NCBI RefSeq assembly: GCF_038002345.1
Contig: NZ_JBBOCJ010000001.1
Location: forward strand, 558,001 to 622,000
Direction of reading: 5' to 3'
Length of the DNA stretch: 64,000 bases
Source: Paenibacillus sp. FSL M7-0420
GTDB lineage: Bacteria; Bacillota; Bacilli; Paenibacillales; Paenibacillaceae
Within the stretch, counting starts at the first letter, position 1; every line of letters begins with the position of its first letter. The notes under the pieces are model-generated. The model ran no database searches. It was not told the origin of the DNA and was given only the letters and a program-made list of their open reading frames with translations. Shown in pieces: positions 9,317 to 18,702 of the stretch. The translations under genes were made by a program, and so were the position numbers.

Positions 9317-10486
9317 ATGATCAAGAAAGAAGCCGCACATATACGCAAGCAGTTCAAGATGGACCATGATCAGCTGAATCTGTACGATATTCTGAATGTC
9401 TATATTATGAAAGAAACGAATGAAATCTACCACTTCGAACGCCAGCCGTTCGCCATGCTGGAACGTGAGAAGCAGGAGCTGTATATGAGCAACTTCCGGA
9501 AGCTGCTGACGGGCGAGCTGGACCAGAAGCTGTTCGAGCTGAAGTTCCTGGAGGAAGCGGAGGAGCCGTCGCAGGTGATGCTGCACCAGGGGCTGATAAC
9601 CGGTGACCCGGAGGAGTGGCAGGACCTGATGCTCATGCTGGTGGACAAAATGCTGGTGGATGCCAAGTATGAGAAGGATGCGGTCATCACATTCGTAAGG
9701 GGGCAATACTTCCGGCCGACCAAGGCGCGTAATGACGAAGCCGAGGAGACCGGCAAGGACGAGGTATTCGCGCATCCGTTCATTCTGTGCAGCGTGAATT
9801 CCACGGAGCAGCAGCGCAAGACGCTTTTGTTCGATTATGTGGAGCGGGAGTTCAAATATAATATCATGGTTGATCCCATCATTAAGCTGAGCACGCCGGA
9901 GCAGGGCTTCTTCTACCCGAGTGTGACCGACAACTATTCGGATATCAACCGTGTGCTCTATTGCACAGGGAGTTCGAATAACCCGAATGCGCAATTTATC
10001 GAGCAGGTTCTCAATGCGGAGCGGTCGGTGACGGCACTGGAGGAACGGTCCATTTTTGAAGATATTGTGAAGGAAGTGGCGGGCGAACAGATCGATGTGG
10101 CGACCATTGCCCAGGTGTACGAGGAGATTCATCAGGTGATTGAAGACAACGCGGAGGAGGAAGAGCCGCCGAGACTCGATTACCGCGATGTGGAGCGTGT
10201 GCTGAAGGCCAGCGGCGTGGAGGATGTGACGGCGGAGAAGGTGGAGCGCGCGTTCGAGACCATTGTGGACAATAAGCACTATGAGCTGAAGGCCAGCAGC
10301 GTCATCCCGAAGTTCACCTCCAAGTCGATCAAGATCGATACGAAGGTCGCTTCCATCACGATCAGCCCGCAGGACCTGAGATATGTACGGCAGGTGAATT
10401 ACCAGGGCAAGCGCTGCATCATGATTGAGATTGATGAGGATGCGGTGATCGAAGGCTTCACGCTGCTGACGGAGAACTTATCCTAA
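9317..10486 (+). CDS. DUF4317 family protein
   Basis: 389-residue soluble, acidic protein with no signal peptide or membrane segment. The N terminus (MIKKEAAHIRKQFKMDHDQL) and overall length match the DUF4317 family of Bacillota, whose function is unknown. The start at 9317 fits the family N terminus, and AGGAG lies about 14 bp upstream, an unusually long spacing. The upstream in-frame ATG at 9260 would add a hydrophobic leader not seen in the family. It is followed by an intrinsic terminator and then by the first 51-bp repeat array. Family assignment is from recognition of the N-terminal pattern. Confidence 0.75.
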   Translation: MIKKEAAHIRKQFKMDHDQLNLYDILNVYIMKETNEIYHFERQPFAMLEREKQELYMSNFRKLLTGELDQKLFELKFLEEAEEPSQVMLHQGLITGDPEEWQDLMLMLVDKMLVDAKYEKDAVITFVRGQYFRPTKARNDEAEETGKDEVFAHPFILCSVNSTEQQRKTLLFDYVEREFKYNIMVDPIIKLSTPEQGFFYPSVTDNYSDINRVLYCTGSSNNPNAQFIEQVLNAERSVTALEERSIFEDIVKEVAGEQIDVATIAQVYEEIHQVIEDNAEEEEPPRLDYRDVERVLKASGVEDVTAEKVERAFETIVDNKHYELKASSVIPKFTSKSIKIDTKVASITISPQDLRYVRQVNYQGKRCIMIEIDEDAVIEGFTLLTENLS

Positions 10487-10510
10487 CCTGAACAGATGTA
10501 TATTGAAAAA

Positions 10511-10554
10511 GGGCTATCCCGATGTCTCCTTACGAGAGCGGGAAGCCCTTTTAT
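10511..10554 (+). terminator. Intrinsic terminator after DUF4317 gene
   Basis: GGGCTATCCCG (10511-10521) pairs with CGGGAAGCCC (10539-10548) with one bulge, followed by TTTTATTT. Confidence 0.75.
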
Positions 10555-10693
10555 TTGTGGAGGGTGGGTGCGAGTACGCACGGCCCAACCTATGCCACAA
10601 CAAACCTGCCTTTCAAGGCACAACGCCAGCATGAAAATGAGTAGCGGGAGTTTATCGCAGGTTGTACCAAACGTATTTTCACAGAAAACCAAC

Positions 10694-10900
10694 CACAATT
10701 GGACCGGGTGCGCCGGGTAGGCGAAATGTAGTCGGAAAAGCGATCACAATTGGACCGTGTGCGCTGGGTAGGCGAAATGTAATCGGAAAACCGATCACAA
10801 TTGGACCGTGTGCGCTGGGTAGGCGAAATGTAGTCGGAAAACCGATCACAATTGGACCGTGTGCGCCGGGCAGGCGAAATGTAGTCGGAAAACCGACTAT
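10694..10900. repeat. Tandem array of four 51-bp units
   Basis: CACAATTGGACCG recurs at 10694, 10745, 10796 and 10847, an exact 51-bp period with few differences between units. The last unit ends in a perfect hairpin, TAGTCGG-AAAA-CCGACTA (10882-10899); in the others only TCGG/CCGA can pair. The array lies between two convergent genes. Because 51 is a multiple of three and the unit lacks stops in some frames, spurious ORFs run through it on both strands. There are no unique spacers, so it is not a CRISPR. Confidence 0.9.
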
Positions 10901-10911
10901 AATGCGCTGCG

Positions 10912-11514
10912 CTAGGAAGGGCTTCCGTATTTCTCCCAGACCGCTGCATACTTCTTCTCCAAGATCCCCCAGCGCTTCTCCGCGCCGTATTTCGCTTGGA
11001 GCTGCTTCAGGTATTGCTCCGCAGTCTCTGTATCCCCAGTATCCAGCAGGAACCCGAAGGTCTCCTCACTTAAATGCAGTGCTGTCCGCTGCATATAGTA
11101 TTCAATAATGGCCCTGGCATCGGTTAAGGTGTACAAGAATTGAAGACCCTGATCCAAGTGGAGCAGCAGGTCTGCCGTGAACTTGTCCACATCTACCTCC
11201 GGCGTCAGGAAGTAGCGTTCCGGGGCGGCGGGGACGATGTTCCCGATCCGGGTATAGAAGTGAGCCAAGCCCAGAGACACAGCAGGCCTATATTGCGCAA
11301 GCTCTTCGGAGTGAATACTGTAATTCACATAGAAGCTGAGTTGCTTGTGTGTATTGTACTTATATTTCTGAATATTGATTTTATAGCTGAGCTGGCCCTC
11401 TGTTCTGTAGAAATTCAGATCCTTTGTACGATAATCCTGTGCGGCGAAAAAAGGTTTGACGTCTTGCTTGATGATCTGCTTGAACAATTCCTTCATATCT
11501 AACAATTCATTCAT
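10912..11514 (-). CDS. DUF4304 domain protein
   Basis: 200-residue cytoplasmic protein. The N-terminal two thirds (MNELLDMKELFKQIIKQDVK, then KPFFAAQDYRTKDLNFYRT) follow the DUF4304 pattern, a family often found among Bacillota orphan or immunity-like genes, without known activity. The C-terminal third is helical and charged (EQYLKQLQAKYGAEKRWGIL). The ATG at 11514 is chosen because AGGAGG lies 11 bp upstream; the longer GTG reading at 11535 starts inside that SD. It ends right against the 51-bp repeat array. Confidence 0.75.
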   Translation of the reverse strand: MNELLDMKELFKQIIKQDVKPFFAAQDYRTKDLNFYRTEGQLSYKINIQKYKYNTHKQLSFYVNYSIHSEELAQYRPAVSLGLAHFYTRIGNIVPAAPERYFLTPEVDVDKFTADLLLHLDQGLQFLYTLTDARAIIEYYMQRTALHLSEETFGFLLDTGDTETAEQYLKQLQAKYGAEKRWGILEKKYAAVWEKYGSPS

Positions 11515-11668
11515 AGTAAATAAATCCTCCTTCACCTGGGTTGATAATAGGCTGCATATTATAACATGTGGCCGACAGCTATAATTGTACTATAAACAGG
11601 ATCGCCTCAAATGACTTCATTCTGGGTAAATATAGGATAGGAGGCGGGAAAGGAGAATGGATTAAGTG

Positions 11669-12400
11669 ATGAAGAATGTTAAGATTCTATTGTTTTTCTT
11701 TGGGTTTGCGGCTGTGATGGTGCTGCTGTTTGGATGGGGGCTGCCGGTAGTTTTTCAATTTTTTCTACATAACGATTACATAAGAAGTCTGACGTTGCTG
11801 GTTGTGTTCAGTATTGTGGTGTTAGTCAAAAGGTTGAATTGGTCCGCTTATTTGGTCTTTGCCGTCGCCCTCTTCTCGTTCTTGGGCATGATGATCGACA
11901 CAGCCGGGAACCCCTTAACCAACAAGCCGCTGGAATGGATCGTCTCACCTATAGGTCAATTGCAGCTGAACCAGGATGTTAATAATTATGCGCCAGGCCA
12001 ATACGTCATTTCGGATAATCTCGCCATTCTGAAGCCAGGTGGGAAGGTAGTCACGCTAAGTACCATATGGTTATACCTGTACCGTTTGGCCCAGTATATG
12101 GTGCTCTATTCGCTTGTAGGTACTTTGCTCGCAGCAGTCCGGGGGAATAAGCCGGAGCGCTGGCCGGTGCCTGCCGCGGCTGTAGACGAGACGTTGACAC
12201 CGGATATGGAGCAGCGAGTAGCCGCAGAGCTGAAGCGCCGGGAGGCAGCAAGCACTTCGTTGAAGACCGTTCCCGAAGAAGTTCAGAAGCATGTCCGTCA
12301 GCTAAAAAAGGAGGGACAGCTCATTTCCGCCATCAAGCTGGTCCGCCAGCATACGGATATGCCCCTTGGTGAAGCCAAGCGGTATGTGGAAGAAATGTAG
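11669..12400 (+). CDS. Membrane protein with C-terminal L7/L12-like helix-turn-helix tail
   Basis: 243 residues. Three hydrophobic segments lie in the first 85 residues (LLFFFGFAAVMVLLFGWGLP and two more), with a fourth near 135-150. The cytoplasmic C terminus ends in GQLISAIKLVRQHTDMPLGE followed by AKRYVEEM. This closely resembles the ribosomal protein L7/L12 C-terminal motif (IxxIKxVRxxTGLGLxEAKxxV) that recurs as an add-on module in Bacillota membrane proteins. GTG at 11666 and ATG at 11669 are both possible; AGGAG lies at 11651-11655. Function unknown. A terminator follows at 12413. Confidence 0.75.
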   Translation: MKNVKILLFFFGFAAVMVLLFGWGLPVVFQFFLHNDYIRSLTLLVVFSIVVLVKRLNWSAYLVFAVALFSFLGMMIDTAGNPLTNKPLEWIVSPIGQLQLNQDVNNYAPGQYVISDNLAILKPGGKVVTLSTIWLYLYRLAQYMVLYSLVGTLLAAVRGNKPERWPVPAAAVDETLTPDMEQRVAAELKRREAASTSLKTVPEEVQKHVRQLKKEGQLISAIKLVRQHTDMPLGEAKRYVEEM

Positions 12401-12412
12401 AAGATATTCATC

Positions 12413-12448
12413 AGCCCGTTCTGTTCAATCGGCAGAGCGGGCTTTTTT
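12413..12448 (+). terminator. Intrinsic terminator
   Basis: AGCCCGTTCTG (12413-12423) pairs with CAGAGCGGGCT (12433-12443) at 10 of 11 positions plus a G-U pair, then a run of six T. Confidence 0.85.
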
Positions 12449-12497
12449 GCGCGTATTTGCGTCTTTTTATTTCGCGCAAGGACTTAATACACATTTA

Positions 12498-12530
12498 TTG
12501 TCGGAATATTTAAAAATAATTTGTCGGAAT
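12498..12530. repeat. Direct repeat upstream of SLH gene
   Basis: TTGTCGGAAT occurs at 12498-12507 and 12521-12530, 23 bp apart, in the 225-bp AT-rich leader of the SLH protein gene. The related ATGTCGATAA lies at 12551-12560. The near two-turn spacing suggests a binding site for a dimeric activator; the protein is not identifiable. Confidence 0.4.
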
Positions 12531-12673
12531 TGTTAACTTAATCGCGAAAAATGTCGATAAACCAGTATGAAAAACTAATGCTTGCTAATGCCGGGCATGT
12601 GCAGAGCATGTTCAGAATTTTGCGGAAGCGTTATCAATATTATGGAAATGGTCATTCGACAAGGAGGAAAGCG

Positions 12674-15600
12674 ATGTTTAAGAAATTGGGGAAAATCGGG
12701 CTGGCTGTGGTATTGGTGATCGGACTGCTGCCCATGATGTCACTCCGTGTCTATGCGGCGGTGTCGTCGTTCAATGAAGCGGCTGATTTTGTAATTGAGC
12801 CTCCGGTTACGTATGCGGCGGGCAAGAATCTGGCAGATGCGCAGGGTCTACAGGATGGAAGTACGGCGGTCCTGCTGAATTCATTCGTCTATCAGGGGAA
12901 TTCTTACACGGCATCTAACTTTTTGAGAGTCTTTAACAGCGCAGGAACGCTTATGACGGACGTTAACCTGGGCAGCCTGATGGACACCTATTACAAAATG
13001 ACGTATGTGAGTATGCTTGCACTCAATAACGGCAATTTGCTGATTATGTACAGTAAAAGCGACTCCAGCGAGTACAACACGCAGCTAGGCACAGTTATCG
13101 AGAGTACACCAAATGCCTATTTCATAGTGCTGGATAAGAACGGCCAGAAGGTGACCGGCCAGACCCGGCTGAATACCTTCAGTGCGGCCAGTCTGCCGCA
13201 GCTAACGCGCTTTATCTCTGCGGCTGAGCTGTCTAACGGCGATATCGCTTTTTCCTGGCAACGAAATGACAATAAAAGCACGGTTACCCGTGTCTTCACT
13301 GCTGCCGGCGTACCGGTATCAAGCGAAACCCTGTTGGTAGATGCTAATGCGAGCATGTCCTACGTAGCCGCTGGTGATGGCGTGTATATGGCTGCGTACA
13401 ATTCGGGACCCTCAAACGATAATATCTATCTGCAGTTATTCAATAACAACGGAACCTCCATAACCACCATTAATGTTGGCGCGAGAACGAATGAGAAGCA
13501 GCTATATCTGTCTACGCTGAGCAACGGGAATTTCATGTTCAGTCAATACAGCTGGCAAACCGGAATTACCAGTGTCTCCTTATATGACAATGCGGGGGTA
13601 AGCCAAGGCGGATTTAACGTAAATGGTTCGCTGGGCGAGGCATCTGCCGCTGTCTATAAGGCAGGCGCACTGCCGGGATTCGTAACGGTAAGCACGGACG
13701 CCGCGTCGAATAAGGCCATTGACGATGCCTATAACTACGGCGCAGAGTGGTCAGGAACCCAGTACGCTTACCTGAATTACTATGACAATGATGGAACCCT
13801 GCTGTATACAACGGATCAGGCTGTGGCTTCCGCTCCGGCTGTATTTCAGGGATACAATGAAGACACCTGGATGTTCAATGTGGAGTACTATGCGAAGTTC
13901 GCTGTATATCCGGCCTTTGGCGACAAGATTGTTTTCATCACAACAGATAACACAGATGCCACTCATTTCCGAATCACCGGCAAGCTGTTCAACAGGGTGG
14001 CCTTAACTCCGGTAGTGCTGCAATCGGCAGTAGCAGACGGCGTACCCGGAACAACCACTTCAACGAAGATTGACCTGACCTTTGATACTGCGATTACCGG
14101 ACTGACGGCAGATGATATCACCATTACAGATGGTACAGGCTCTGCGGTAAAAGGGTTCTTGAGCGGGTCGGGGACGGCCTGGAGCCTTGCGCTTACTTCA
14201 GTGACCGGCGAGGGCGATGTATCCGTAGCTGTGAATTCGCCAAGCGGATACACGGTCAGCGGTTCGCCGCTGACAGCAACCGTATCGCTGTTCAAGCCGG
14301 CGCTGGAGCCGACACCGGCAGCGGTGATCGACTATGAGGCCGAGCAGCTGAGCGGTCTGACGGCGAATGGTACGTATACCGTGAACGGTACAGCGGTAAC
14401 GGCGACTGCGGCTGGCACGCTGGCGCTGGAGCAGAACTGGCTGGGAGAGTCCCTGAGTATTGTGAAGCAAGGAAATGCTACGACAACCGTAGATAGTGCG
14501 GCGCAGGTGCTGGTCATTCCTTCCCGTCCTGGGGCACCAACAGGTGTGACGGCAACGGATGAACTGGGAATAGAAGCGAACAACGGTACACTTGCGAATG
14601 TGAATGCTGCGATGGAGTACAAGCTAAGTACCGGGGGAGTATGGACAGATGTGACCGGTACAGCAGTGACGGAACTGGCTCCGGGTACGTACGAGGTCCG
14701 TGTGAAACGGACGGCGTCGTCTTTTGTATCGGAAGCGTATAGTGTAACGGTGAAAGCGTATGTGCCAACGGTAGAGACAACCCCGGCAGCGGTGATCGAC
14801 TATGAGGCCGAGCAGCTGAGCGGTCTGACGGCGAATGGCACGTATACCGTGAACGGTACAGCGGTAACGGCGACTGCTGCTGGCACGCTGGCGCTGGAGC
14901 AGAGCTGGCTGGGAGAGTCCCTGAGTATTGTGAAGCAGGGGGATTCTACGACAACTGTAGACAGTGCGGCACAGATGCTAAACATTCCATCCCGTCCGGC
15001 GACACCAACAGGTGTGACGGCAACGGATGAACTGGGAATAGAGGCGAACAACGGTACACTTGCGAATGTGAATGCTGCGATGGAGTACAAGCTAAGTACC
15101 GGGGGAGTATGGACAGATGTGACCGGTACAGCAGTGGCGGGCCTGGCTCCGGGTACGTACGAGGTCCGTGTGAAACGGACGGCGTCGTCTTTTGCCTCGG
15201 AAGCGTATAGTGTAACGGTGAATGCGTATGTGCCACTGGTAGAGACCACCCCGGCAGCGGTGATTGACTATGGGGCCGAGCAGCTGAGCGGTCTGCTGGC
15301 GAATGGTCTCTATACGGTGAATGGCACGTTATCGATACAGGCGGATGCGGCGGGCAAGCTGGCGCTGGATAGCTCGTGGCTGGGAACCACCCTGAGCCTT
15401 GTGAAGCAGGGGAATACGTCCACGACTATTGACAGTGCGGTGCAAACCGTGAGCATTCCTGCCCGTCCGGCAGCACCTGTCGGAGTTACGGCAACGGATG
15501 AGACGGCGATTAACGCGAAGAACGGTACGCTTACGAATGTGACTCCGGCCATGGAGTACAAGCAAGGTGTCGCAGGCGCATGGACGGATGTGACGGGCAC

Positions 15601-18520
15601 ACAAGTGTCGGGGCTTGCTCCGGGAACGTACTACGTCCAGATCAAGGCGACTTTGACGGCTTTTGCCTCGGAAGCACAGAGCGTGAATGTGGTAGCGTAT
15701 GTAGCGATACCGGAAGCGACCCCGGCAGCGCTCATTGACTACGAAGCTGAGCAGTTGAACGGTTTGACGGCGAATGGCCTGTATACACTGAACGGTACGT
15801 TGACCGTAACAGCGGATGCAGATGGCAAGCTGGCACTGGATAGCTCTTGGCTGGGCAGCTCCCTGAGCCTGGTGAAGCAGGGGAATGCGTCCACAACCAT
15901 TGACAGTGCGGCGCAGAGCTTGACTGTTCCTGCCCGTCCGGCAGCACCTGTGGATGTAGCTTCAACAGACGAAACGGCGATTCAAGCGAAGAATGGCACG
16001 CTCACGAATGTGACAACAGCCATGGAATATAGAAAAGGTACAGCAGGCGCATGGACAGATGTTCCAGGCACCACCGTCACAGGCCTTGCACCAGGCGTCT
16101 ATGATGTCCGCACGAAGGCGACAGCAACGGCGTTCAGCTCCGCTGCGGTGGAAGTGACAGTGAATTCCTTTGCCTCTGAGGCGGAAGTGACGCCTGCGGC
16201 GGTGATTGATTACACCGCTGAGCGATTGACAGGTCTGATTCCAGAAGGGGTATACACCGTAAATGGTGCGGCTGTTACGGCCACTATAGACGGAACGCTG
16301 CCGCTAGACAGCAGCTGGCTGGGAACCACCCTGATTATCGTGAAGACGGGCGACGGGGTGACCACCACCGATAGTGATGCGCAAGTGCTGGGTGTTCCTG
16401 CGCGTCAGGCCGCTCCAGTCGGAGTGAGTGTAACGGATGTGACCTATAACGGAGCCAATGACGGAACACTGCAGAATCTGACCGTCCAGATGGAATACCG
16501 GATTGGGGACACTGAGGCTTGGACAGAAGTAACAGACACTACAATTACCGGTCTTGCACCAGACACGTACTATGTGAGGGTGAAGGCTACGTCAACGGAC
16601 TTTGCTTCTGCTATTGCTCAGGTGACTGTGCATGACTCGGATGCCGTGATCCCGGGGGCTCCAGAAGTAGTGGCGGATGATCTGAACAATACGATTGCGG
16701 GCCTGAACACCAGCATGGAATTCTCCGTGGATGAAGGACCCTTCGTTCGTTATGACGGAACCAACCTGCCGGACCTCAGCGGGGAGCATACTGTGAAGGT
16801 ACGGGTGGCGGCCAGCGGATCGGTTCCGGCGGGACCGGCAACTACGTTGACTTTTACAACGAATGTCTTGATCCCTGCCGGGGACTTGGCTGTGAGTGCC
16901 AGTGATCCGAGTGGTGCAGAGAATAACGGCTATACACAAATTAAGGTTACGCCTGCACCGGCTGATGGACATAAGCTGCTGTATAAGAATTTTGGTGCTG
17001 GCAGCATCATCGTGCCGAATGTGGGAGAGCTCCTGAACGGATACACGCTTGTAGGCAGTCAGGGACTGATTCCGGCAGCCGACGGAGATACGATTGGCAT
17101 TGCTGAGGCAGATGGAGACGGCAAGGTGTTAAAATACGGCAGCGTCATTGCAGTAGTTACGATGACTACTCCGGTAACGCCGACTCCCGATCCGGTTAGC
17201 CCGGGAAGCGGAAGTAACCCGAACAGCGGGACCCCTTCCGGGAATCCGGCCAGTACGGTTACCGATGTGATTGTCCTTGTGAACGGCAAGGAGGAGAATG
17301 CAGGCAAAGCAACCACAACGACCATCGGCAATCTCAGAACAACGACCATTGCTGTAGATCCGGCCAAACTTCAGGCGAAGCTGGATGCCGAGGGGAACGG
17401 AGCTGTAGTAACTATCCCGATGATGCTGGATTCGAATGTGATTGTCGGCGAATTGAGCGGCCAGATGATCAAGAATATGGAGAATGTGGCGGCCACCCTG
17501 GTGCTTCAGACCAGCAAGGGCAGCTATACGTTGCCTGCATCCGAGATTAACATCGGCGCATTGGCCGCAAGATTAGGCAACGGGGACGGAGTTAAGCTTG
17601 AGGATATTACGCTGAGAATTACCATTGGTGATGCTTCGGCTGCCATGAATCAGGTGGTTACCGCTGCGGCAGACAGAGGCGGCCTGACCCTTGCAGCGCC
17701 TATCCTGGATTTCACAGTTACTGCTTCTTCCGGAACCTCAACAGTAGAGCTGAGCCGGTTCAATGCATATGTATCGCGGACAGTGACGCTTCCGCAGGGG
17801 GTTAACCCGAACCGGCTTACCACGGGTATCGTTGTCGATCCGGATGGAACGGTGCGCCATGTACCGACCAGATTCATTCAGAAGGATGGTAAATATTACG
17901 CAGAGATCCACAGTCTGACGAACAGCACCTATTCGGTGGTCTGGCATCCGCTGACGTTCGCGGATGTGGAGAAGCATTGGGCGAAAAATGCAGTGAATGA
18001 CATGGGCTCCCGTCTGGTCATTAACGGGGTGAACGAATCCACGTTCAACCCGAACGCTGACATCACCCGTGCAGAATTCGCAGCGATCATCGTACGCGGT
18101 CTGGGTCTGAAGCTTGGAGAGGGAGCTGCGAAGTTCGCAGATGTTCCGGCGAATAGCTGGTATGCAGCAGCAGTTGGGACAGCGTCCGGGGCGGGGCTGA
18201 TTACCGGCTTCGAGGACGGAACCTTCCGTCCCGGAGACCGGATCACACGCGAGCAGGCCATGAACATCCTCGCCAAGGCGATGAAGCTGACCGGTCTCGC
18301 GGAACAGACGGGCACAGTGGACACCGCAGGCGTGCTTGCAGGCTTCACGGATGCAAGCCGCACGGGAGCCTGGGCGAAGGACAGTCTGGCGCTCGCAGCC
18401 TCCGCCGGCTTAATCACTGGCCGCAGCGGCAATAAGCTGGAGGCCAAAGCCAACGTGACCCGCGCAGAAGTGGCGGTGCTGATCCAGCGTCTGCTCCAGA
18501 AGTCAGAGCTGATTGATTAA
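12674..18520 (+). CDS. Giant SLH-anchored surface protein with five 156-residue repeats
   Basis: 1,948-residue secreted wall protein. Signal peptide MFKKLGKIGLAVVLVIGLLP ending near RVYAA. Residues about 30-450 form a Tyr/Asn-rich N-terminal domain, perhaps a propeller. An Ig-like domain follows at about 455-540. Five tandem repeats of 156-157 residues span about 545-1325 (units begin near 14315, 14783, 15251, 15722 and 16193). After further linker and C-terminal domains come three S-layer homology domains (about 1758-1948) with ITRAEFAAII, ITREQAMNIL and VTRAEVAVLI. SLH domains bind pyruvylated secondary wall polymer, so the protein should sit on the cell surface. Start ATG 12674 has AAGGAGG six bases upstream; readings from 12551 put 41 residues before the signal peptide and are rejected. 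Units 1 and 2 are nearly identical. Confidence 0.92.
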   Translation: MFKKLGKIGLAVVLVIGLLPMMSLRVYAAVSSFNEAADFVIEPPVTYAAGKNLADAQGLQDGSTAVLLNSFVYQGNSYTASNFLRVFNSAGTLMTDVNLGSLMDTYYKMTYVSMLALNNGNLLIMYSKSDSSEYNTQLGTVIESTPNAYFIVLDKNGQKVTGQTRLNTFSAASLPQLTRFISAAELSNGDIAFSWQRNDNKSTVTRVFTAAGVPVSSETLLVDANASMSYVAAGDGVYMAAYNSGPSNDNIYLQLFNNNGTSITTINVGARTNEKQLYLSTLSNGNFMFSQYSWQTGITSVSLYDNAGVSQGGFNVNGSLGEASAAVYKAGALPGFVTVSTDAASNKAIDDAYNYGAEWSGTQYAYLNYYDNDGTLLYTTDQAVASAPAVFQGYNEDTWMFNVEYYAKFAVYPAFGDKIVFITTDNTDATHFRITGKLFNRVALTPVVLQSAVADGVPGTTTSTKIDLTFDTAITGLTADDITITDGTGSAVKGFLSGSGTAWSLALTSVTGEGDVSVAVNSPSGYTVSGSPLTATVSLFKPALEPTPAAVIDYEAEQLSGLTANGTYTVNGTAVTATAAGTLALEQNWLGESLSIVKQGNATTTVDSAAQVLVIPSRPGAPTGVTATDELGIEANNGTLANVNAAMEYKLSTGGVWTDVTGTAVTELAPGTYEVRVKRTASSFVSEAYSVTVKAYVPTVETTPAAVIDYEAEQLSGLTANGTYTVNGTAVTATAAGTLALEQSWLGESLSIVKQGDSTTTVDSAAQMLNIPSRPATPTGVTATDELGIEANNGTLANVNAAMEYKLSTGGVWTDVTGTAVAGLAPGTYEVRVKRTASSFASEAYSVTVNAYVPLVETTPAAVIDYGAEQLSGLLANGLYTVNGTLSIQADAAGKLALDSSWLGTTLSLVKQGNTSTTIDSAVQTVSIPARPAAPVGVTATDETAINAKNGTLTNVTPAMEYKQGVAGAWTDVTGTQVSGLAPGTYYVQIKATLTAFASEAQSVNVVAYVAIPEATPAALIDYEAEQLNGLTANGLYTLNGTLTVTADADGKLALDSSWLGSSLSLVKQGNASTTIDSAAQSLTVPARPAAPVDVASTDETAIQAKNGTLTNVTTAMEYRKGTAGAWTDVPGTTVTGLAPGVYDVRTKATATAFSSAAVEVTVNSFASEAEVTPAAVIDYTAERLTGLIPEGVYTVNGAAVTATIDGTLPLDSSWLGTTLIIVKTGDGVTTTDSDAQVLGVPARQAAPVGVSVTDVTYNGANDGTLQNLTVQMEYRIGDTEAWTEVTDTTITGLAPDTYYVRVKATSTDFASAIAQVTVHDSDAVIPGAPEVVADDLNNTIAGLNTSMEFSVDEGPFVRYDGTNLPDLSGEHTVKVRVAASGSVPAGPATTLTFTTNVLIPAGDLAVSASDPSGAENNGYTQIKVTPAPADGHKLLYKNFGAGSIIVPNVGELLNGYTLVGSQGLIPAADGDTIGIAEADGDGKVLKYGSVIAVVTMTTPVTPTPDPVSPGSGSNPNSGTPSGNPASTVTDVIVLVNGKEENAGKATTTTIGNLRTTTIAVDPAKLQAKLDAEGNGAVVTIPMMLDSNVIVGELSGQMIKNMENVAATLVLQTSKGSYTLPASEINIGALAARLGNGDGVKLEDITLRITIGDASAAMNQVVTAAADRGGLTLAAPILDFTVTASSGTSTVELSRFNAYVSRTVTLPQGVNPNRLTTGIVVDPDGTVRHVPTRFIQKDGKYYAEIHSLTNSTYSVVWHPLTFADVEKHWAKNAVNDMGSRLVINGVNESTFNPNADITRAEFAAIIVRGLGLKLGEGAAKFADVPANSWYAAAVGTASGAGLITGFEDGTFRPGDRITREQAMNILAKAMKLTGLAEQTGTVDTAGVLAGFTDASRTGAWAKDSLALAASAGLITGRSGNKLEAKANVTRAEVAVLIQRLLQKSELID
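14315..16650 (+). repeat. Five in-frame ~470-bp coding repeats
   Basis: CCGGCAGCGGTGAT and its variants recur at 14315, 14783, 15251, 15722 and 16193, giving periods of 468, 468, 471 and 471 bp. Translated units 1 and 2 differ at 12 of 156 positions by my count, and their DNA is nearly identical over long stretches; units 3-5 have diverged. Each unit ends in a LAPGTY(E/Y)V(R/Q) strand typical of Ig-like folds. Confidence 0.9.
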
Positions 18521-18544
18521 TGGTATAAACTAAACTGTACAAAC

Positions 18545-18587
18545 CCCAAAAAGCGGATTCAGGCATAAGCTGAATTCGCTTTTTGGG
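18545..18587. terminator. Strong hairpin terminator after SLH gene
   Basis: CCCAAAAAGCGGATTCAG (18545-18562) pairs with CTGAATTCGCTTTTTGGG (18570-18587) at 17 of 18 positions, the remaining one being G-U, with a 7-base loop. The T run lies within the stem, so it can act in both directions. Confidence 0.8.
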
Positions 18588-18629
18588 CGTTATATACACT
18601 TGCTGATTACCCGGGCGATTGGAAGCCTT

Positions 18630-18664
18630 GTATTTGCTATATGAGGTCTGGTATTTGCTATAAT
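18630..18664 (+). promoter_or_regulatory. Extended -10 promoter with direct repeat, Nudix gene
   Basis: TGCTATAAT (18656-18664) is an extended -10 element. The 12-mer GTATTTGCTATA occurs at 18630-18641 and 18651-18662, exactly 21 bp or two helical turns apart, and the second copy overlaps the -10. This suggests a regulator binding one DNA face. Confidence 0.45.
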
Positions 18665-18702
18665 TGGCTATAACAGAATCTTCAGGAGAGGGGCATGGCG
18701 GC

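Noticed and set aside
9308..10279. 323-residue antisense ORF opposite DUF4317
   Set aside because: Leu/His/Arg-rich mirror translation without SD.
10590..11108. ORFs on both strands through the 51-bp array
   Set aside because: They exist only because 51 is divisible by three and the unit lacks stops; no SD, and the repeated peptide resembles no protein.
12551..12673. Upstream extension of the SLH protein
   Set aside because: It would place 41 polar residues before a clear signal peptide; AAGGAGG is ideally placed for the ATG at 12674.
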